DNA from: Sediminibacillus halophilus
Lineage (GTDB): Bacteria > Bacillota > Bacilli > Bacillales > Amphibacillaceae
Reading direction: 5' to 3'
DNA length: 64,000 nt
NCBI RefSeq assembly: GCF_900103695.1
Contig: NZ_FNHF01000001.1
Location: 496,001-560,000 of the forward strand
Part shown: piece by piece, positions 21,307-30,733 of the stretch
How the letters are laid out: the number at the start of each line of letters is the position of its first letter
How positions within the stretch are numbered: the first letter of the stretch is position 1
Program-made: the position numbers and the translations under genes
The notes under the pieces: model-generated
Seen by the model: the letters and a program-made list of their open reading frames with translations, nothing else
What the model was told of the DNA's origin: nothing
Databases searched by the model: none

Positions 21307-21573
21307 TTATTCATTTTTTTCAGTGTATAAAGTCGGTTCTTTCTGCTTTTTGACGAGAATAACATCTGATCCAATCGTCACAATACTTTCCCATGGTATC
21401 ACTACTTCTTCTTCCTTACCGAAAAGCCCCATCATTTTTCCTTTTAATCCAATTACGAGAAACGTGATCTTGCCGCGATCCACATCGATTTCCAGATCGG
21501 TAATGTTGCCAAGCCTTTTACCGTCATCTACAACAATCACATCTTTGATCTGCAGTTCTGAAAGTGTGATCAT
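21307..21573 (-). CDS. ylmC: PRC-barrel protein YlmC/YmxH family
   Basis: An 88-residue single PRC-barrel protein: SELQIKDVIVVDDGKRLGNI starts the barrel, and VVIPWESIVTIGSDVILV ends it. The family is common in spore formers and usually sits beside ylmD. Its function is unknown. It is the first gene of the ylmC-divIVA group and lies downstream of the sigG terminator. Confidence 0.85.
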   Translation of the reverse strand: MITLSELQIKDVIVVDDGKRLGNITDLEIDVDRGKITFLVIGLKGKMMGLFGKEEEVVIPWESIVTIGSDVILVKKQKEPTLYTEKNE

Positions 21574-21890
21574 GCTTACACCTGCCTTTTCTATCTACTA
21601 TATGCAAGAATAGGGCATGTTTTTCGGAAAAATTGGCTGTTTGTCTTATCTCCTCTTTTTCAATATATAGCAGCGCACTATACCACTACTTCTAGTTGAG
21701 GATAGAAGGAAGCCGTGAGAGTATTGCTTACCGTTTATGTAGACAACAACAAAGCGCTTGAAAAAAATTTCAAACAAAAAATCATCAGCAATTTTGATTT
21801 TTGCTGATGATTTTCTTAATATTTTTGTCAGTGAAGAAAGATCCTGATTCAAGTATAGATTATAGCTTGTACACAACAAAGCCGACATAC
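21574..21890. other. sigG-ylmC intergenic region
   Basis: No convincing gene. An 82-codon minus-strand frame overlaps the end of sigG by a few bases but looks random (no ribosome site, runs through the terminator). B. subtilis has ylmA (ABC ATPase) here; it is absent. The region holds the sigG terminator and, presumably, the ylmC promoter. Confidence 0.6.
21776..21815. terminator. Terminator after sigG
   Basis: A strong inverted repeat, AAAATCATCAGCAA against TTGCTGATGATTTT (about 21777-21790 and 21801-21814), with an A-run and T-run on its flanks. It closes the spoIIGA-sigE-sigG unit. Confidence 0.8.
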
Positions 21891-22670
21891 TCATTCAAAC
21901 ATTTCTTTGTTCATTTCCTGAATGGCAGCTTTCTCGAGGCGGGAAACCTGCGCTTGCGAAATACCAATTTCCTCTGCTACCTCCATTTGTGTTTTCCCTT
22001 GAAAAAAACGTTTGTTTAGAATCATCTTTTCTCTTTCATTCAGTCGCTGCATGCCCTCTTTCAACGAAAGGTTATCCAGCCAGGTGCTGTCCTTATCTTT
22101 ATTATCGCTTAATTGATCCATCACAAAGATTGGATCACCGCCATCATTATAAATCGGTTCGAACAAAGAGACGGGATCCTGGATGGCATCCATGGCAAAA
22201 ACAATTTCAGAATGAGAGATCCCCATTTCTTCTGCGATTTCCATAGGTGTAGGCTCTTTGGAAGTCTTGCTGATCAATTTTTCTCTTACTTGTAGCGCTT
22301 TATAAGCTATATCGCGCAAAGACCTTGATACCCGAATCGGGTTGTTATCTCTTAAGTATCTTCTGATTTCGCCGATAATCATCGGTACTGCATAAGTTGA
22401 AAATTTTACATTTTGGCCAAGGTCAAAATTATCAATGGATTTCATCAAGCCGATACAGCCCACTTGAAATAAATCATCTCCATATTCACCACGGTTATTA
22501 AACCGTTGAATGACGCTTAAGACCAGCCGTAAATTGCCATTGACCAATTCCTCTCTAGCAGCAAGGTCTCCTGCCTGCATTTTCTTGAAAAGAATCCGCA
22601 TTTCATCATTTTTCAGAACAGGTAATGTTGATGTGTCTACTCCGCAAATTTCTACTTTATGTCTTGTCAT
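21891..22670 (-). CDS. sigG: RNA polymerase sporulation sigma factor G
   Basis: The late forespore sigma factor. The protein is 259 residues. Region 2 contains NLRLVLSVIQRFNNRGEYGD and FSTYAVPMIIGEIRRYLRDN, and the C-terminal region 4 helix-turn-helix MEVAEEIGISQAQVSRLEK. The N-terminus KVEICGVDTSTLPVLKN is the signature of SigG rather than SigF. A GGGAGGAT lies upstream. The gene follows sigE, as in B. subtilis, and can be read through from it or from a forespore promoter. Confidence 0.97.
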   Translation of the reverse strand: MTRHKVEICGVDTSTLPVLKNDEMRILFKKMQAGDLAAREELVNGNLRLVLSVIQRFNNRGEYGDDLFQVGCIGLMKSIDNFDLGQNVKFSTYAVPMIIGEIRRYLRDNNPIRVSRSLRDIAYKALQVREKLISKTSKEPTPMEIAEEMGISHSEIVFAMDAIQDPVSLFEPIYNDGGDPIFVMDQLSDNKDKDSTWLDNLSLKEGMQRLNEREKMILNKRFFQGKTQMEVAEEIGISQAQVSRLEKAAIQEMNKEMFE

Positions 22671-22708
22671 ATGCCTTATCCTCCCTGTTGGAGATGCTAT
22701 TCATGGAA

Positions 22709-22738
22709 CAGTATCTCCCCAGAGAGGATTTTTATGCA
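22709..22738 (-). promoter_or_regulatory. Possible sigma-F/G promoter of sigG
   Basis: The minus strand has TGCATA (22733-22738), a spacer of 17 and GATACTG (22709-22715), close to forespore sigma consensus (GYATA and CATAnTA). A 6-bp GGAGAT/ATCTCC hairpin (22690-22718) overlaps the -10, so it would form only in transcripts reading through from sigE. Confidence 0.4.
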
Positions 22739-22794
22739 GTCAGCTCAGTGGCCAACAGCGCCTGATAGCGTTTTAGTACAACGCTCCCAAAGCT

Positions 22795-23514
22795 TCAGAC
22801 CATTTTATTAAATTCTTTCTTCAACCTGCTAATAATTTTCTTTTCCAAACGAGAAATATACGATTGGGATATTCCGAGCATATCGGCCACATCCTTTTGT
22901 GTTTTTTCTTCTTCGCCTATAAGACCAAACCTCAATTCCATGATTTGTTTCTCACGTTCATTCAGTTGTTCCAGGGCGCTTCGAAGTAAATTCTTGTCTA
23001 CATTGGCATCAAGGTCTTTAGTAGTGATATCCTCATCCGTCCCAAGAACATCGGATAACAAAAGTTCATTGCCATCCCAGTCAATGTTAAGCGGTTCATC
23101 AAAAGAAATTTCTGTTTTTAATTTGTTGTTCCTGCGCAAATACATGAGTATTTCATTTTCAATACAACGGGAAGCGTATGTAGCAAGTTTTATCTTTTTT
23201 TCCGGATTGAATGTGTTGACAGCTTTAATAAGGCCGATGGTCCCAATACTGATCAAGTCTTCAATATTGATACCGGTATTTTCGAACTTTCTTGCAATAT
23301 AAACGACAAGTCGTAGGTTTCGTTCAATTAGCATTGCCCTTGCTGCTTTATCTCCAACAGGCAGCCGCTTTAATAATTCGTGTTCTTCTTCCTTGCTGAG
23401 CGGCGGCGGTAACGCCTCATTACCACCAATATAGTAAACTTCTTTTGATTTTACTCGAAGTTTGATAAGTAGTTTATACCACCATAATTGCAGCTTCAAC
23501 TTCCAGTTCCCCAT
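22795..23514 (-). CDS. sigE: RNA polymerase sporulation sigma factor E (pro-sigma-E)
   Basis: The early mother-cell sigma factor. The protein is 239 residues, the exact length of the B. subtilis precursor. The amphipathic pro-sequence (about 1-27, [18 protein letters not shown]) keeps it at the membrane until SpoIIGA cleaves near EVYYIGG. Regions 2 and 4 follow, ending in [18 protein letters not shown]. The start at 23514 follows a ribosome site, and a longer frame overlapping spoIIGA is rejected. Confidence 0.97.
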   Translation of the reverse strand: MGNWKLKLQLWWYKLLIKLRVKSKEVYYIGGNEALPPPLSKEEEHELLKRLPVGDKAARAMLIERNLRLVVYIARKFENTGINIEDLISIGTIGLIKAVNTFNPEKKIKLATYASRCIENEILMYLRRNNKLKTEISFDEPLNIDWDGNELLLSDVLGTDEDITTKDLDANVDKNLLRSALEQLNEREKQIMELRFGLIGEEEKTQKDVADMLGISQSYISRLEKKIISRLKKEFNKMV

Positions 23515-23539
23515 CTTTATCCTCTCCTTTTTACGATAT

Positions 23540-24460
23540 TTAAGCAGATGTTGCTGTTGAATATTTAAGAATGCCTGGATGCAGGAGACAGTGATAACTG
23601 CCATCTGTCGCAAGGCTTCCAAACTGCATGCCAATAAGTATCCTGCTTGTGACAATTTGTTTATTTTCATAATAGGTTTCGATTAAGTCCGGCCTGAAGA
23701 CAAGCATGAATGTACTCCTTCCACCGACACCCTGGTATGGGACCAAGCGTATTTTGTCCTCCCAAGCCTGTGGAAGCTTCTCTAACTGCAGGTTTTCCTG
23801 CACCTCTTGAAAAGCAGCAAGTTCTTCTTCACTGAACCAATGAAGTAGCAGAGATTGTTCGCAAATGATGACAGGCTCCTTTGTTACTGGATCAACGAGT
23901 GAATTTCCACTATCCATGTAACCCTTAGCTGATATTCTTTTACCACGGAACGTTAAAGAAATAGAGAAAATATGATCCAACTGAAGTTTCTCAAATGCGT
24001 GCTTGTCCATACGGTTCTTTGTAAACCACCAGACACAAGGAAAGCCGATTAATACAAAAAGCCAGCTTACCTGGTCTCCAAATCCAGTCTTAAATGTCAG
24101 CAATCCGCTGGAGGATGCAAGTACTTGTTGCCCAATCAAAAAGTGGAGAGCAATCAAACTACCTCCAAGAATAAACGAAACGAAGTAGAACCATACCAAA
24201 CAATTTCGAAACGAACTGGCATTATACCAGCCAAATGCTGTCCAGACGATCAACAGGGAATAAAGACCTTTCCCCCACCAGGCAGAAAGAAAAGAATCCG
24301 GGTAATATATAGTAAGCGGGACTAGAATGGAGGCTACAAAAGCCCCTAGAATGAGCCGTAAACGATTATGTGGTTTTTTGGCTACATAGTGGGTTAGTAA
24401 TAAAATCATCCAATCCAACATAAAATTCAAAAGCCATACGGCATCTAAATAGATTGTCAC
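23540..24460 (-). CDS. spoIIGA: Sporulation sigma-E factor processing peptidase
   Basis: A membrane aspartic protease that matures pro-sigma-E on a signal from SpoIIR. The protein is 306 residues, with about five membrane segments in the first 150 residues and a cytoplasmic protease domain with the catalytic Asp183 in [14 protein letters not shown] at 24460 is the chosen start ([13 protein letters not shown] matches the family N-terminus; AAAGGA upstream). It precedes sigE with a 25-bp gap. The bpr protease gene that lies upstream in B. subtilis is absent. Confidence 0.95.
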   Translation of the reverse strand: MTIYLDAVWLLNFMLDWMILLLTHYVAKKPHNRLRLILGAFVASILVPLTIYYPDSFLSAWWGKGLYSLLIVWTAFGWYNASSFRNCLVWFYFVSFILGGSLIALHFLIGQQVLASSSGLLTFKTGFGDQVSWLFVLIGFPCVWWFTKNRMDKHAFEKLQLDHIFSISLTFRGKRISAKGYMDSGNSLVDPVTKEPVIICEQSLLLHWFSEEELAAFQEVQENLQLEKLPQAWEDKIRLVPYQGVGGRSTFMLVFRPDLIETYYENKQIVTSRILIGMQFGSLATDGSYHCLLHPGILKYSTATSA

Positions 24461-24640
24461 CTTTTCTCTTCCTTTCAATCTACCAATCAGGACTTGTAGC
24501 AAGTATAACGAACTGGAAAATAGAAGTCTGTCATTTCTTGAACCATAATAACAACTTATTTTCAGAATTTATCAGTGATTTTGTCAAAATGATTTCTTTA
24601 AAAATAGCCAAGATGATTTGAAACTTGTGTTTAAAACATA

Positions 24641-24677
24641 AAAAACCCTTCAAGCATTTCATACTTGAAGGGTTTTG
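24641..24677. terminator. Terminator after ftsZ
   Basis: A perfect 13-bp inverted repeat (24642-24654 with 24664-24676) with A-runs and T-runs on its flanks, directly after the ftsZ stop. It separates the dcw cluster from spoIIGA. Confidence 0.9.
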
Positions 24678-24684
24678 GTAATAC

Positions 24685-25821
24685 TTATCTTCTACGATTT
24701 CTATTCCGTAAAAATGTAGGAATATCCAACGTATCTTCTTCCTGTTTTACCTGCTGGCCTTGCACAGGGGTTTCACGGCGAGGTTCCTCTTTTCGATTTT
24801 CACCGCCGGCAGGCTGAGTCTGATTGTTGACCGCAGGACGTTGTTTTGGTTGATTGGCTTTCAACTGCGATTCGTCAAACCCGGTTGCAATAACGGTCAC
24901 AACGATTTCATCCTTTAACTCCTCATTAATTACAGAACCAAAAATAACGTTTACTTCCTGATCCGCAGCAGAAGTAACCAAATCTGCTGCCTCTTGTACT
25001 TCATACAGGCTTAAATTAGCTCCACCGGTAATATTCATTAGTACTCCATGCGCGCCATCAATAGATGTTTCAAGCAGCGGAGAAGATATGGCCTTCTTTG
25101 CAGCTTCAGTCGCTCTATTTTCACCTGTTGCCACACCGATTCCCATTAATGCAGACCCTTTGTCATACATGATTGTTTTAACATCGGCAAAGTCAACATT
25201 GATCAACCCTGGTTTGGCAATTAAGTCGGAAATGCCTTGAACACCTTGGCGAAGAACATTATCTGCCTCTCTGAATGCTTCCAACATCGGCGTATTCTTG
25301 TCGACAATTTCCAATAGACGATCGTTTGGAATCACAATTAATGTATCGACATTACTTTTCAATGCATCGATCCCACTAACTGCCTGCGTAGAACGTCTTC
25401 GGCCCTCAAAACTGAAAGGCCGCGTCACAACACCGACAGTCAGTGCACCGATTTCCTTAGCTACCTGTGCAATAACCGGAGCTGCGCCTGTCCCAGTTCC
25501 ACCGCCCATACCAGCAGTAACAAACACCATGTCAGCACCTTGAAGGACTTCTTCTAACTGTTCCTTACTTTCTTCTGCTGCTTTTCTTCCTACTTCCGGA
25601 TTGGCACCAGCTCCCAGCCCGCGAGTCAATTTTGATCCTATCTGCATCTTTACTTCTGCTTTTGATAAATTCAACGCCTGGGCATCCGTATTGACAGCGA
25701 TGAATTCTACACCTTCCACTCCATGCTCAATCATACGGTTGACCGCGTTGCTTCCGCCTCCGCCTACACCGATTACTTTGATCGTTGCAAGCTGGTCCAT
25801 ATTTGTATCAAACTCTAACAT
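24685..25821 (-). CDS. ftsZ: Cell division protein FtsZ
   Basis: A tubulin-like GTPase that forms the Z-ring. The protein is 378 residues. The tubulin signature [13 protein letters not shown] is at about 104-116, the T7 loop is around [11 protein letters not shown], and the C-terminal tail [13 protein letters not shown] binds FtsA and SepF. A Gln/Glu-rich disordered linker (about 315-360) precedes the tail. AGGAGG precedes the ATG. It is the last gene of the cluster, 69 bp after ftsA. Confidence 0.98.
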   Translation of the reverse strand: MLEFDTNMDQLATIKVIGVGGGGSNAVNRMIEHGVEGVEFIAVNTDAQALNLSKAEVKMQIGSKLTRGLGAGANPEVGRKAAEESKEQLEEVLQGADMVFVTAGMGGGTGTGAAPVIAQVAKEIGALTVGVVTRPFSFEGRRRSTQAVSGIDALKSNVDTLIVIPNDRLLEIVDKNTPMLEAFREADNVLRQGVQGISDLIAKPGLINVDFADVKTIMYDKGSALMGIGVATGENRATEAAKKAISSPLLETSIDGAHGVLMNITGGANLSLYEVQEAADLVTSAADQEVNVIFGSVINEELKDEIVVTVIATGFDESQLKANQPKQRPAVNNQTQPAGGENRKEEPRRETPVQGQQVKQEEDTLDIPTFLRNRNRRR

Positions 25822-25890
25822 TTTCGTTCCTCCTATTTTGCAAGATTACAAGATTCATCGAAGTTATAGATTCTGTAAGGGAACGCTTGT

Positions 25891-27174
25891 TTAATCAAAG
25901 AAGTATTTAAACAAATTAGCGATTCCGGATTCTTTTTTATTGTTAGACGATGTATCCTTTTGCTTTACTGCCCGTTTCTGTTTCGTCTGCTTAGGTACAT
26001 CATGCTCAGCTGGCTGAACCGAAGCAGAAATCTCTTTTCCTTGTATTTTCGCATTGTTGTATGCAAACTTCAAGATACCAACGCCACAGGTGAATTGCGA
26101 TTCTCTTACACCTATGTAGTCTGGTATAGCAATACGAACGTTGGATTGGTATACATCCTGGGCAAGCTCCAATGCACCTGGGACGCTGATTGTTCCACCG
26201 GTTAGGACATATCCGCCTGCTAGCTCTCTGTATCCCCTTTTTCTGATTTCTCTTTCAGCATATGCATAAATTTCTTCTAATCTAGCTTCAATCATATCAG
26301 ATATCTGCAGTTGATTAAATGTTTGTTTTTGATTGCTGCCGATAATTGTTGCATCAAACGTTTCCTCTTCTCGTGCGTCATCAAAAAAAGCATGTCCATA
26401 ATTCAATTTAATTTGTTCAGCTTCCTCAGATGAAGTACGGAGTCCAATGGACAAGTCCTTGGTTATATTGTCTCCGCCCAATGCAATGACACTCGTGGCT
26501 ACTAGATGGTCATTTTCAAATACAGAAACCGTTGTGCTTCCGCCGCCTACATCAATCAATGCCACTCCCAGATTCTTTTCGTCTTTGGAAAGTGCAATCG
26601 AACCGGCAGCCAACGGTTGTAGACAAATATCAAGCACTTCGAGGTTGGCTCTTTCCACACATTTCAAAATATTATGTAACAAAGTCCTTGAGCAAGTAAT
26701 GATCGTTCCTTCCATTTCCAGCCTAACACCTATCATTCCCCGTGGATCATTTATTTCATCCAGGCCATCTACAATGAACTGTTTCGGTACTACATCAATG
26801 ATCTCTCTCTCAGGAGGAATCGAAATTACTTGTGCTGCGTCAATTACTCTGCCGATGTCTTCATTGCCTATTTCCCTATTTTCACTTGAAACTGCGACTA
26901 CTCCATGGCATGGCTGCAATTGAATATGGTTGCCATTAATGCCGACAACGACCCGGTCAATATGCATATCTACCATTCGTTCTGCTTGCTCAACAGCCGT
27001 TTTTATCGATTGCACCGTTTGATCTATATCGACGATGGCACCTTTTTTCATTCCATTGGATGCTGCTGTACCGACGCCTATTATATTCAAGGAATCGTTA
27101 AGCACTTCCCCAATTATCACTTTAATTTTCGATGTACCTATATCCAAGCTGACTAATATTTCGCTGTTGTTCAA
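25891..27174 (-). CDS. ftsA: Cell division protein FtsA
   Basis: An actin-like ATPase that tethers FtsZ to the membrane. The protein is 427 residues. Actin-family motifs: LVSLDIGTSKIKVIIGE near the N-terminus, LIDVGGGSTTVS in the middle and YVLTGGTISVPG. The C-terminal amphipathic helix GIANLFKYFFD is the membrane anchor. The start is TTG at 27174, eight bases after GGAGGTG; an ATG 14 codons upstream would put the ribosome site inside the gene. Confidence 0.96.
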   Translation of the reverse strand: MNNSEILVSLDIGTSKIKVIIGEVLNDSLNIIGVGTAASNGMKKGAIVDIDQTVQSIKTAVEQAERMVDMHIDRVVVGINGNHIQLQPCHGVVAVSSENREIGNEDIGRVIDAAQVISIPPEREIIDVVPKQFIVDGLDEINDPRGMIGVRLEMEGTIITCSRTLLHNILKCVERANLEVLDICLQPLAAGSIALSKDEKNLGVALIDVGGGSTTVSVFENDHLVATSVIALGGDNITKDLSIGLRTSSEEAEQIKLNYGHAFFDDAREEETFDATIIGSNQKQTFNQLQISDMIEARLEEIYAYAEREIRKRGYRELAGGYVLTGGTISVPGALELAQDVYQSNVRIAIPDYIGVRESQFTCGVGILKFAYNNAKIQGKEISASVQPAEHDVPKQTKQKRAVKQKDTSSNNKKESGIANLFKYFFD

Positions 27175-27216
27175 AAGAAAGGCACCTCCCAGTCTAAAAC
27201 ATTTTGAATAATTCAC

Positions 27217-27245
27217 ATCTTATCGAACAATTTTATTTTTTACAA
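27217..27245 (-). promoter_or_regulatory. Possible promoter of ftsA-ftsZ
   Basis: TTGTAA (27240-27245), 17-bp spacer, TAAGAT (27217-27222) on the minus strand, about 45 bp upstream of the ftsA start. It lies in a 298-bp AT-rich gap between sbp and ftsA that holds no gene. Confidence 0.5.
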
Positions 27246-27472
27246 AGAAAATAAGCTCTCTTATTAAGTAAAACATTTCTTGACAGTAAAGTATATGGAA
27301 ATTTTAAGCTATCTGGGGACTGTTATCAATAAAAATTATCAATAAAATAAAAATCAGCATCTAAAGGTGGCGGCAACCATCTAAATAGCCAACTTAGCTT
27401 ATATTCCCATTCTACTACGAAGATAAACTCGTTTAACTACTACCATATTCTACAGATAGCAGCGAATTCCTG

Positions 27473-27841
27473 TTATTTTCTTCGCCACTTTGCCAATTTC
27501 TTTGAGATATATTTTTTATCGATGACAAATCGTCTGATTGCCGCGATATTTTGAAACAACCGTACACCGAATGCAAAAACTGCGGCTAAATATAAATCGA
27601 TCCCCAACTGGACACCTATAAACGCAAGAAGTGCCGCGAGCAAAATATTAAAGAAGAAACCACTCAAAAAAACTTTTTCATCGAATTTCTCCTCTAAGTA
27701 AGCCCTTATTCCACCGAACAGTGTATCAAATGCTGCCAATACGGCAATAGACAAATAATCCGCGTACATTTCAGGAATGCGGATATCTGTAAGCAAGCCC
27801 AATCCTATACCGATAATCAAAAATAATATAGGAAGCCACAT
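27473..27841 (-). CDS. sbp: Small basic protein Sbp (DUF1290)
   Basis: A 122-residue membrane protein with three to four hydrophobic segments and a basic C-terminus (KKYISKKLAKWRRK). The family is conserved next to ftsA in Firmicutes and has no assigned function. Its ATG overlaps the ylxX stop (TAATG), implying coupling. Confidence 0.88.
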   Translation of the reverse strand: MWLPILFLIIGIGLGLLTDIRIPEMYADYLSIAVLAAFDTLFGGIRAYLEEKFDEKVFLSGFFFNILLAALLAFIGVQLGIDLYLAAVFAFGVRLFQNIAAIRRFVIDKKYISKKLAKWRRK

Positions 27842-28554
27842 TACTCATCACCCGTTTCTTCCAACACTCGCATGGATTCGATTTGGAAAGGTTCCTGATA
27901 ACCAGTTAAGTGGACCTGTTCTTCATATCTTATTTCCATATCGAGATTTTCTATGGCAAAGTCGTCCTTGGAATGGCTAACTTCCATATAATCCTTTAGC
28001 TTTTCAGGATTTGCCGCCAACACTTTTATTTCCAGTGGAACAGAAGGCAATGGATGGTTATTGACATACGTTTCTCCGTTAACCGAGCGTACCGGTGTTA
28101 CATCGACAATCCGCTCATTTGCTACCTGAATATCTGTCGCGCCGTATGTATTCAGCTCGTTGATCAGGCGGTTGAGCAAATCCGGAGCGATGGCAGGGTA
28201 TGGCTGCCCACCCTCTTTTTCAACAAAGATTGGCGAAATGTCAATAATGATTCCTGGTTCTTTTAAATCCGTCAAACCCGCTTCGCTCCTCAAATTTTCC
28301 AATGAATTCTTTAACGTTTGAACCTTTTCAGATTCAGAGTTTGCCTCGTACTGATCAATTGTCTGTTCTGCATCTCTTATTTGCTGATAAAGATTCTGCT
28401 GAAACTTCTGCTCTTCTTGCAGCTGCGACCTAACTTCCCATAAATCTCTTGTATCCCGCTCGTCGGGTTCCCGATTTGTTTGGAATTGAATGGCAACCAT
28501 TAGGCCGATCAGGCCAAAAACAAGGGAAATAATTAATTTGTGTTTGAATCTCAC
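27841..28554 (-). CDS. ylxX: DUF881 family protein YlxX
   Basis: A 237-residue protein with one N-terminal membrane segment (about 7-23), a coiled-coil stretch (about 40-90) and an extracytoplasmic alpha/beta domain (DUF881), with conserved PDLLNRLINELNTYGATDIQV. It is one of two tandem paralogues between divIB and sbp. A GTG start follows GGGGAT. The role is unknown, but position suggests a link to the divisome. Confidence 0.88.
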   Translation of the reverse strand: MRFKHKLIISLVFGLIGLMVAIQFQTNREPDERDTRDLWEVRSQLQEEQKFQQNLYQQIRDAEQTIDQYEANSESEKVQTLKNSLENLRSEAGLTDLKEPGIIIDISPIFVEKEGGQPYPAIAPDLLNRLINELNTYGATDIQVANERIVDVTPVRSVNGETYVNNHPLPSVPLEIKVLAANPEKLKDYMEVSHSKDDFAIENLDMEIRYEEQVHLTGYQEPFQIESMRVLEETGDE

Positions 28555-28556
28555 TG

Positions 28557-29261
28557 TTATCCCCTTTCCTGGTCGACTCTTGCACTCATCTGGATGTTTT
28601 CCATTTTTTCCATTTCCACTTCAATATTGTCACTGATCAATTCATCTACAAGGCCATCGGTTAAATTAATGCTTGAGTACATGACTTCCTGGTCCCCAAT
28701 TGCCGAAATGGTAAAAGGAGCAGGATGGGTAACCCCATCTACAGAAATAACCGGACCAACACAATTTATAAAACTGTCCCGAAATACGCGTTGGCCATTT
28801 ATAGAAACCGCTTCTGCCCCCGCACTAAGTAATTCGTTTACTACCCGATGAATGTGGCGTTCATGAACAATATATTGATTGGCGTTTTCTTCCGAAGGTA
28901 CATAGTCGGAATCACTTAAGGTTATCCGGACTCCTCTTCCGGTAACAGGTAACTCTCCGGTAATCATTTGCAATTCCAATTTACGATCGACATAATTGTC
29001 GATTGTTTCGGTTTGCCCACCCAACTCTTCTTCAAGATTTTGTATCTCTTTTCGTTTGTTTTCCAAATCCTGTTTCAATTCCCGATTTTTTTCTTCCAGA
29101 TTAATCAGCTGTTGTCGATAGTAATAATCCTTTTCCCACTCCTGATCATTGAGCTGTACTACTTTCGAATCCTGCTTGGTATGTTCGTAACTAATGGCTA
29201 CTAAGAAACCGGAAACGAGTAGAACCAACGACAGAATGACATGCCTACCCCTCAGCTTCAT
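28557..29261 (-). CDS. ylxW: DUF881 family protein YlxW
   Basis: A 234-residue paralogue of the next gene: N-terminal membrane segment (VILSLVLLVSGFLVAISY), a strong coiled coil (about 30-80, many Glu/Lys/Gln), then a DUF881 domain with HIHRVVNELLSAGAEAVSING. The ATG at 29261 is preferred because AAGGTG lies upstream at suitable distance; a GTG three codons earlier is possible. It overlaps the end of divIB by 17 bp. Confidence 0.88.
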   Translation of the reverse strand: MKLRGRHVILSLVLLVSGFLVAISYEHTKQDSKVVQLNDQEWEKDYYYRQQLINLEEKNRELKQDLENKRKEIQNLEEELGGQTETIDNYVDRKLELQMITGELPVTGRGVRITLSDSDYVPSEENANQYIVHERHIHRVVNELLSAGAEAVSINGQRVFRDSFINCVGPVISVDGVTHPAPFTISAIGDQEVMYSSINLTDGLVDELISDNIEVEMEKMENIQMSARVDQERG

Positions 29262-30051
29262 CCTGATCACCTTCTTCTGTTACCTGATCTTCTTGATCTT
29301 CCTCTTGTTGATAGGATTCAAAGTAAGCTCCCACTCCTATATGGATGATTCCTTCACTTCCAGGCTCCAATTGTGCCACGATGGAAGGATAAGCTTTCAT
29401 TTTCGCAGAAAAGTTACGAATCGTTCCTTCGACTTCATAGCCGTCATTCATAAAAAGAGTGATTTTATAAGGATTTTCCTCTGTCGGTTCCCAATTGATT
29501 TCCGAAATCAGCCTAACAATGCTCGTGGGCAGACGCTGGAGTTCTTTCGTCATTTCCTGCAAATACGTTTCCTTCGTGAAGCCGGACAGTAGAGGAGCAT
29601 CTCCTTTTGCTATTTTCATTTTTTCCTGCTTGAGACTTTTTCCATTCTCCAAAACCGGATAATAGGCACCGTCTTCCATTACGTATCCTACCCTATTATA
29701 TTCCTTTATTTCTATTTGGATAGTTGTCGGAAATCTCCTTTCCACTTCCGCTTTTCTAATGACCGGATGTTCTTGAATCTTGTCGCTTACAGCTTGTTTG
29801 TCCACATTCCAAAAGTTGTCTTTGGTCGACAACCCACTCAACGTTTTTACTTCTTGGCTGTCTATGTACTGGTTTCCATTTATGAGAACATGACGAACTT
29901 GGCTTAATGGTGATTGCAAATAGACTACGATGGAAATTAAAACAAAGAAAATAGAAAGATAAAAAATCAATCGGCGGTTCGCTTTTTTCTTACGTGCTTG
30001 TTTCAGCTTCGGTATTCGGTCTTCTATGGACACTACTTTTTTTCGACTCAT
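29245..30051 (-). CDS. divIB: Cell division protein DivIB (FtsQ family)
   Basis: A single-pass membrane protein of the FtsL-DivIC-DivIB divisome subcomplex. The protein is 268 residues: a basic cytoplasmic tail, one membrane segment (about 26-45), a POTRA domain starting VRHVLINGNQYIDSQEVKTL, a beta domain, and an acidic Glu/Gln/Asp-rich C-terminal tail. The upstream neighbours expected from B. subtilis (murG, murB) are missing; a 709-bp gap with a repeat lies there. Confidence 0.94.
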   Translation of the reverse strand: MSRKKVVSIEDRIPKLKQARKKKANRRLIFYLSIFFVLISIVVYLQSPLSQVRHVLINGNQYIDSQEVKTLSGLSTKDNFWNVDKQAVSDKIQEHPVIRKAEVERRFPTTIQIEIKEYNRVGYVMEDGAYYPVLENGKSLKQEKMKIAKGDAPLLSGFTKETYLQEMTKELQRLPTSIVRLISEINWEPTEENPYKITLFMNDGYEVEGTIRNFSAKMKAYPSIVAQLEPGSEGIIHIGVGAYFESYQQEEDQEDQVTEEGDQDEAEG

Positions 30052-30353
30052 TTTTTATCTTCCTTTACAAATTAAAGATGCGTTGACGAAACAACATAAA
30101 TGGGGTTTTAAAACTGAAACATAAACAAACGACATTTAGGATGCCGTGATGGTTGTTTCTGCTAAAATTATATCATATTTTCCGAATGCTTCGTTATGTT
30201 TTAAGGTGATACTTTCGTCACAAATCTGCTACTTCACCCAATACACGCTTAATCTCAATTCAATTTGCAGTTTAAGGAAAGAAGTTGATAAAAAACTGCG
30301 ACATAGTTTGAAGGCGTCTTCCTAACTACCTGCATTTATTGAGATGGGGGTTG

Positions 30354-30625
30354 GCGCTGCGGAAATACCCTGCGCTTTCCGCAGGCAGCTGGTGAGCTTT
30401 CTTCGAGCTAACGCTCTGCGGGATTTCACCGGGGCCTTTCCTCCCGCAGTGCAGGTATCTCGGGCGGGGCGAGTAACCGCGGTCCCAAGGAAGACTGTGG
30501 CAGCGATCCATCGCACGAAGAAAAGCTTTTTGTATTTTCGAGGAGTCTCCGGGTTTTTCCTCCACTGGGCCAGCTTCTAGAGTAAGCTGCCGAAGCGGTG
30601 ATTAACACTCTTTTTGAATAGGCAA
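30354..30625 (+). repeat. GC-rich dispersed repeat, copy A
   Basis: The left end (30354-30385) matches copy B (57186-57217) at 28 of 32 positions. The right end (30593-30625) matches copy B (57582-57614) at 31 of 33. The element is far richer in G+C than the flanks and full of hairpins: CTGCGGAAA/TTTCCGCAG near the left end and CTGCGGGA/TCCCGCAG in the middle. The interior is only loosely alike in the two copies. No frame encodes a transposase. Such repeats occur in halo- and alkaliphilic Bacillaceae (general knowledge); orientation given is arbitrary. Confidence 0.8.
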
Positions 30626-30701
30626 TAGAACTTTCCGTTACAATTAACTGGTAAAAATAAACAAGGACACTGTTTGCTGGGCGGTATTTTCATAAAATAA
30701 T

Positions 30702-30733
30702 AAGAGGCCAAATCACATAGGATTCGACCTCTT
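30702..30733 (-). terminator. Terminator after spoVE
   Basis: A 13-bp stem in minus-strand RNA when G-U pairs are allowed (30702-30714 with 30721-30733), followed by a T-rich stretch. It lies just after the spoVE stop. Confidence 0.7.

Noticed and set aside
21646-21894. 82-codon minus-strand frame between sigG and ylmC
   Set aside because: It runs through the sigG terminator, lacks a ribosome site and has no recognisable features.
24582-24588. TGTCAAA upstream of spoIIGA as a possible Spo0A box
   Set aside because: One mismatch to TGTCGAA in a 7-base motif and no paired second box at the right spacing; too weak to annotate although Spo0A control is expected.
30322-30608. Overlapping 60-79 codon frames on both strands within repeat copy A
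   Set aside because: They result from the GC-rich composition of the repeat, lack ribosome sites and are not preserved in copy B.
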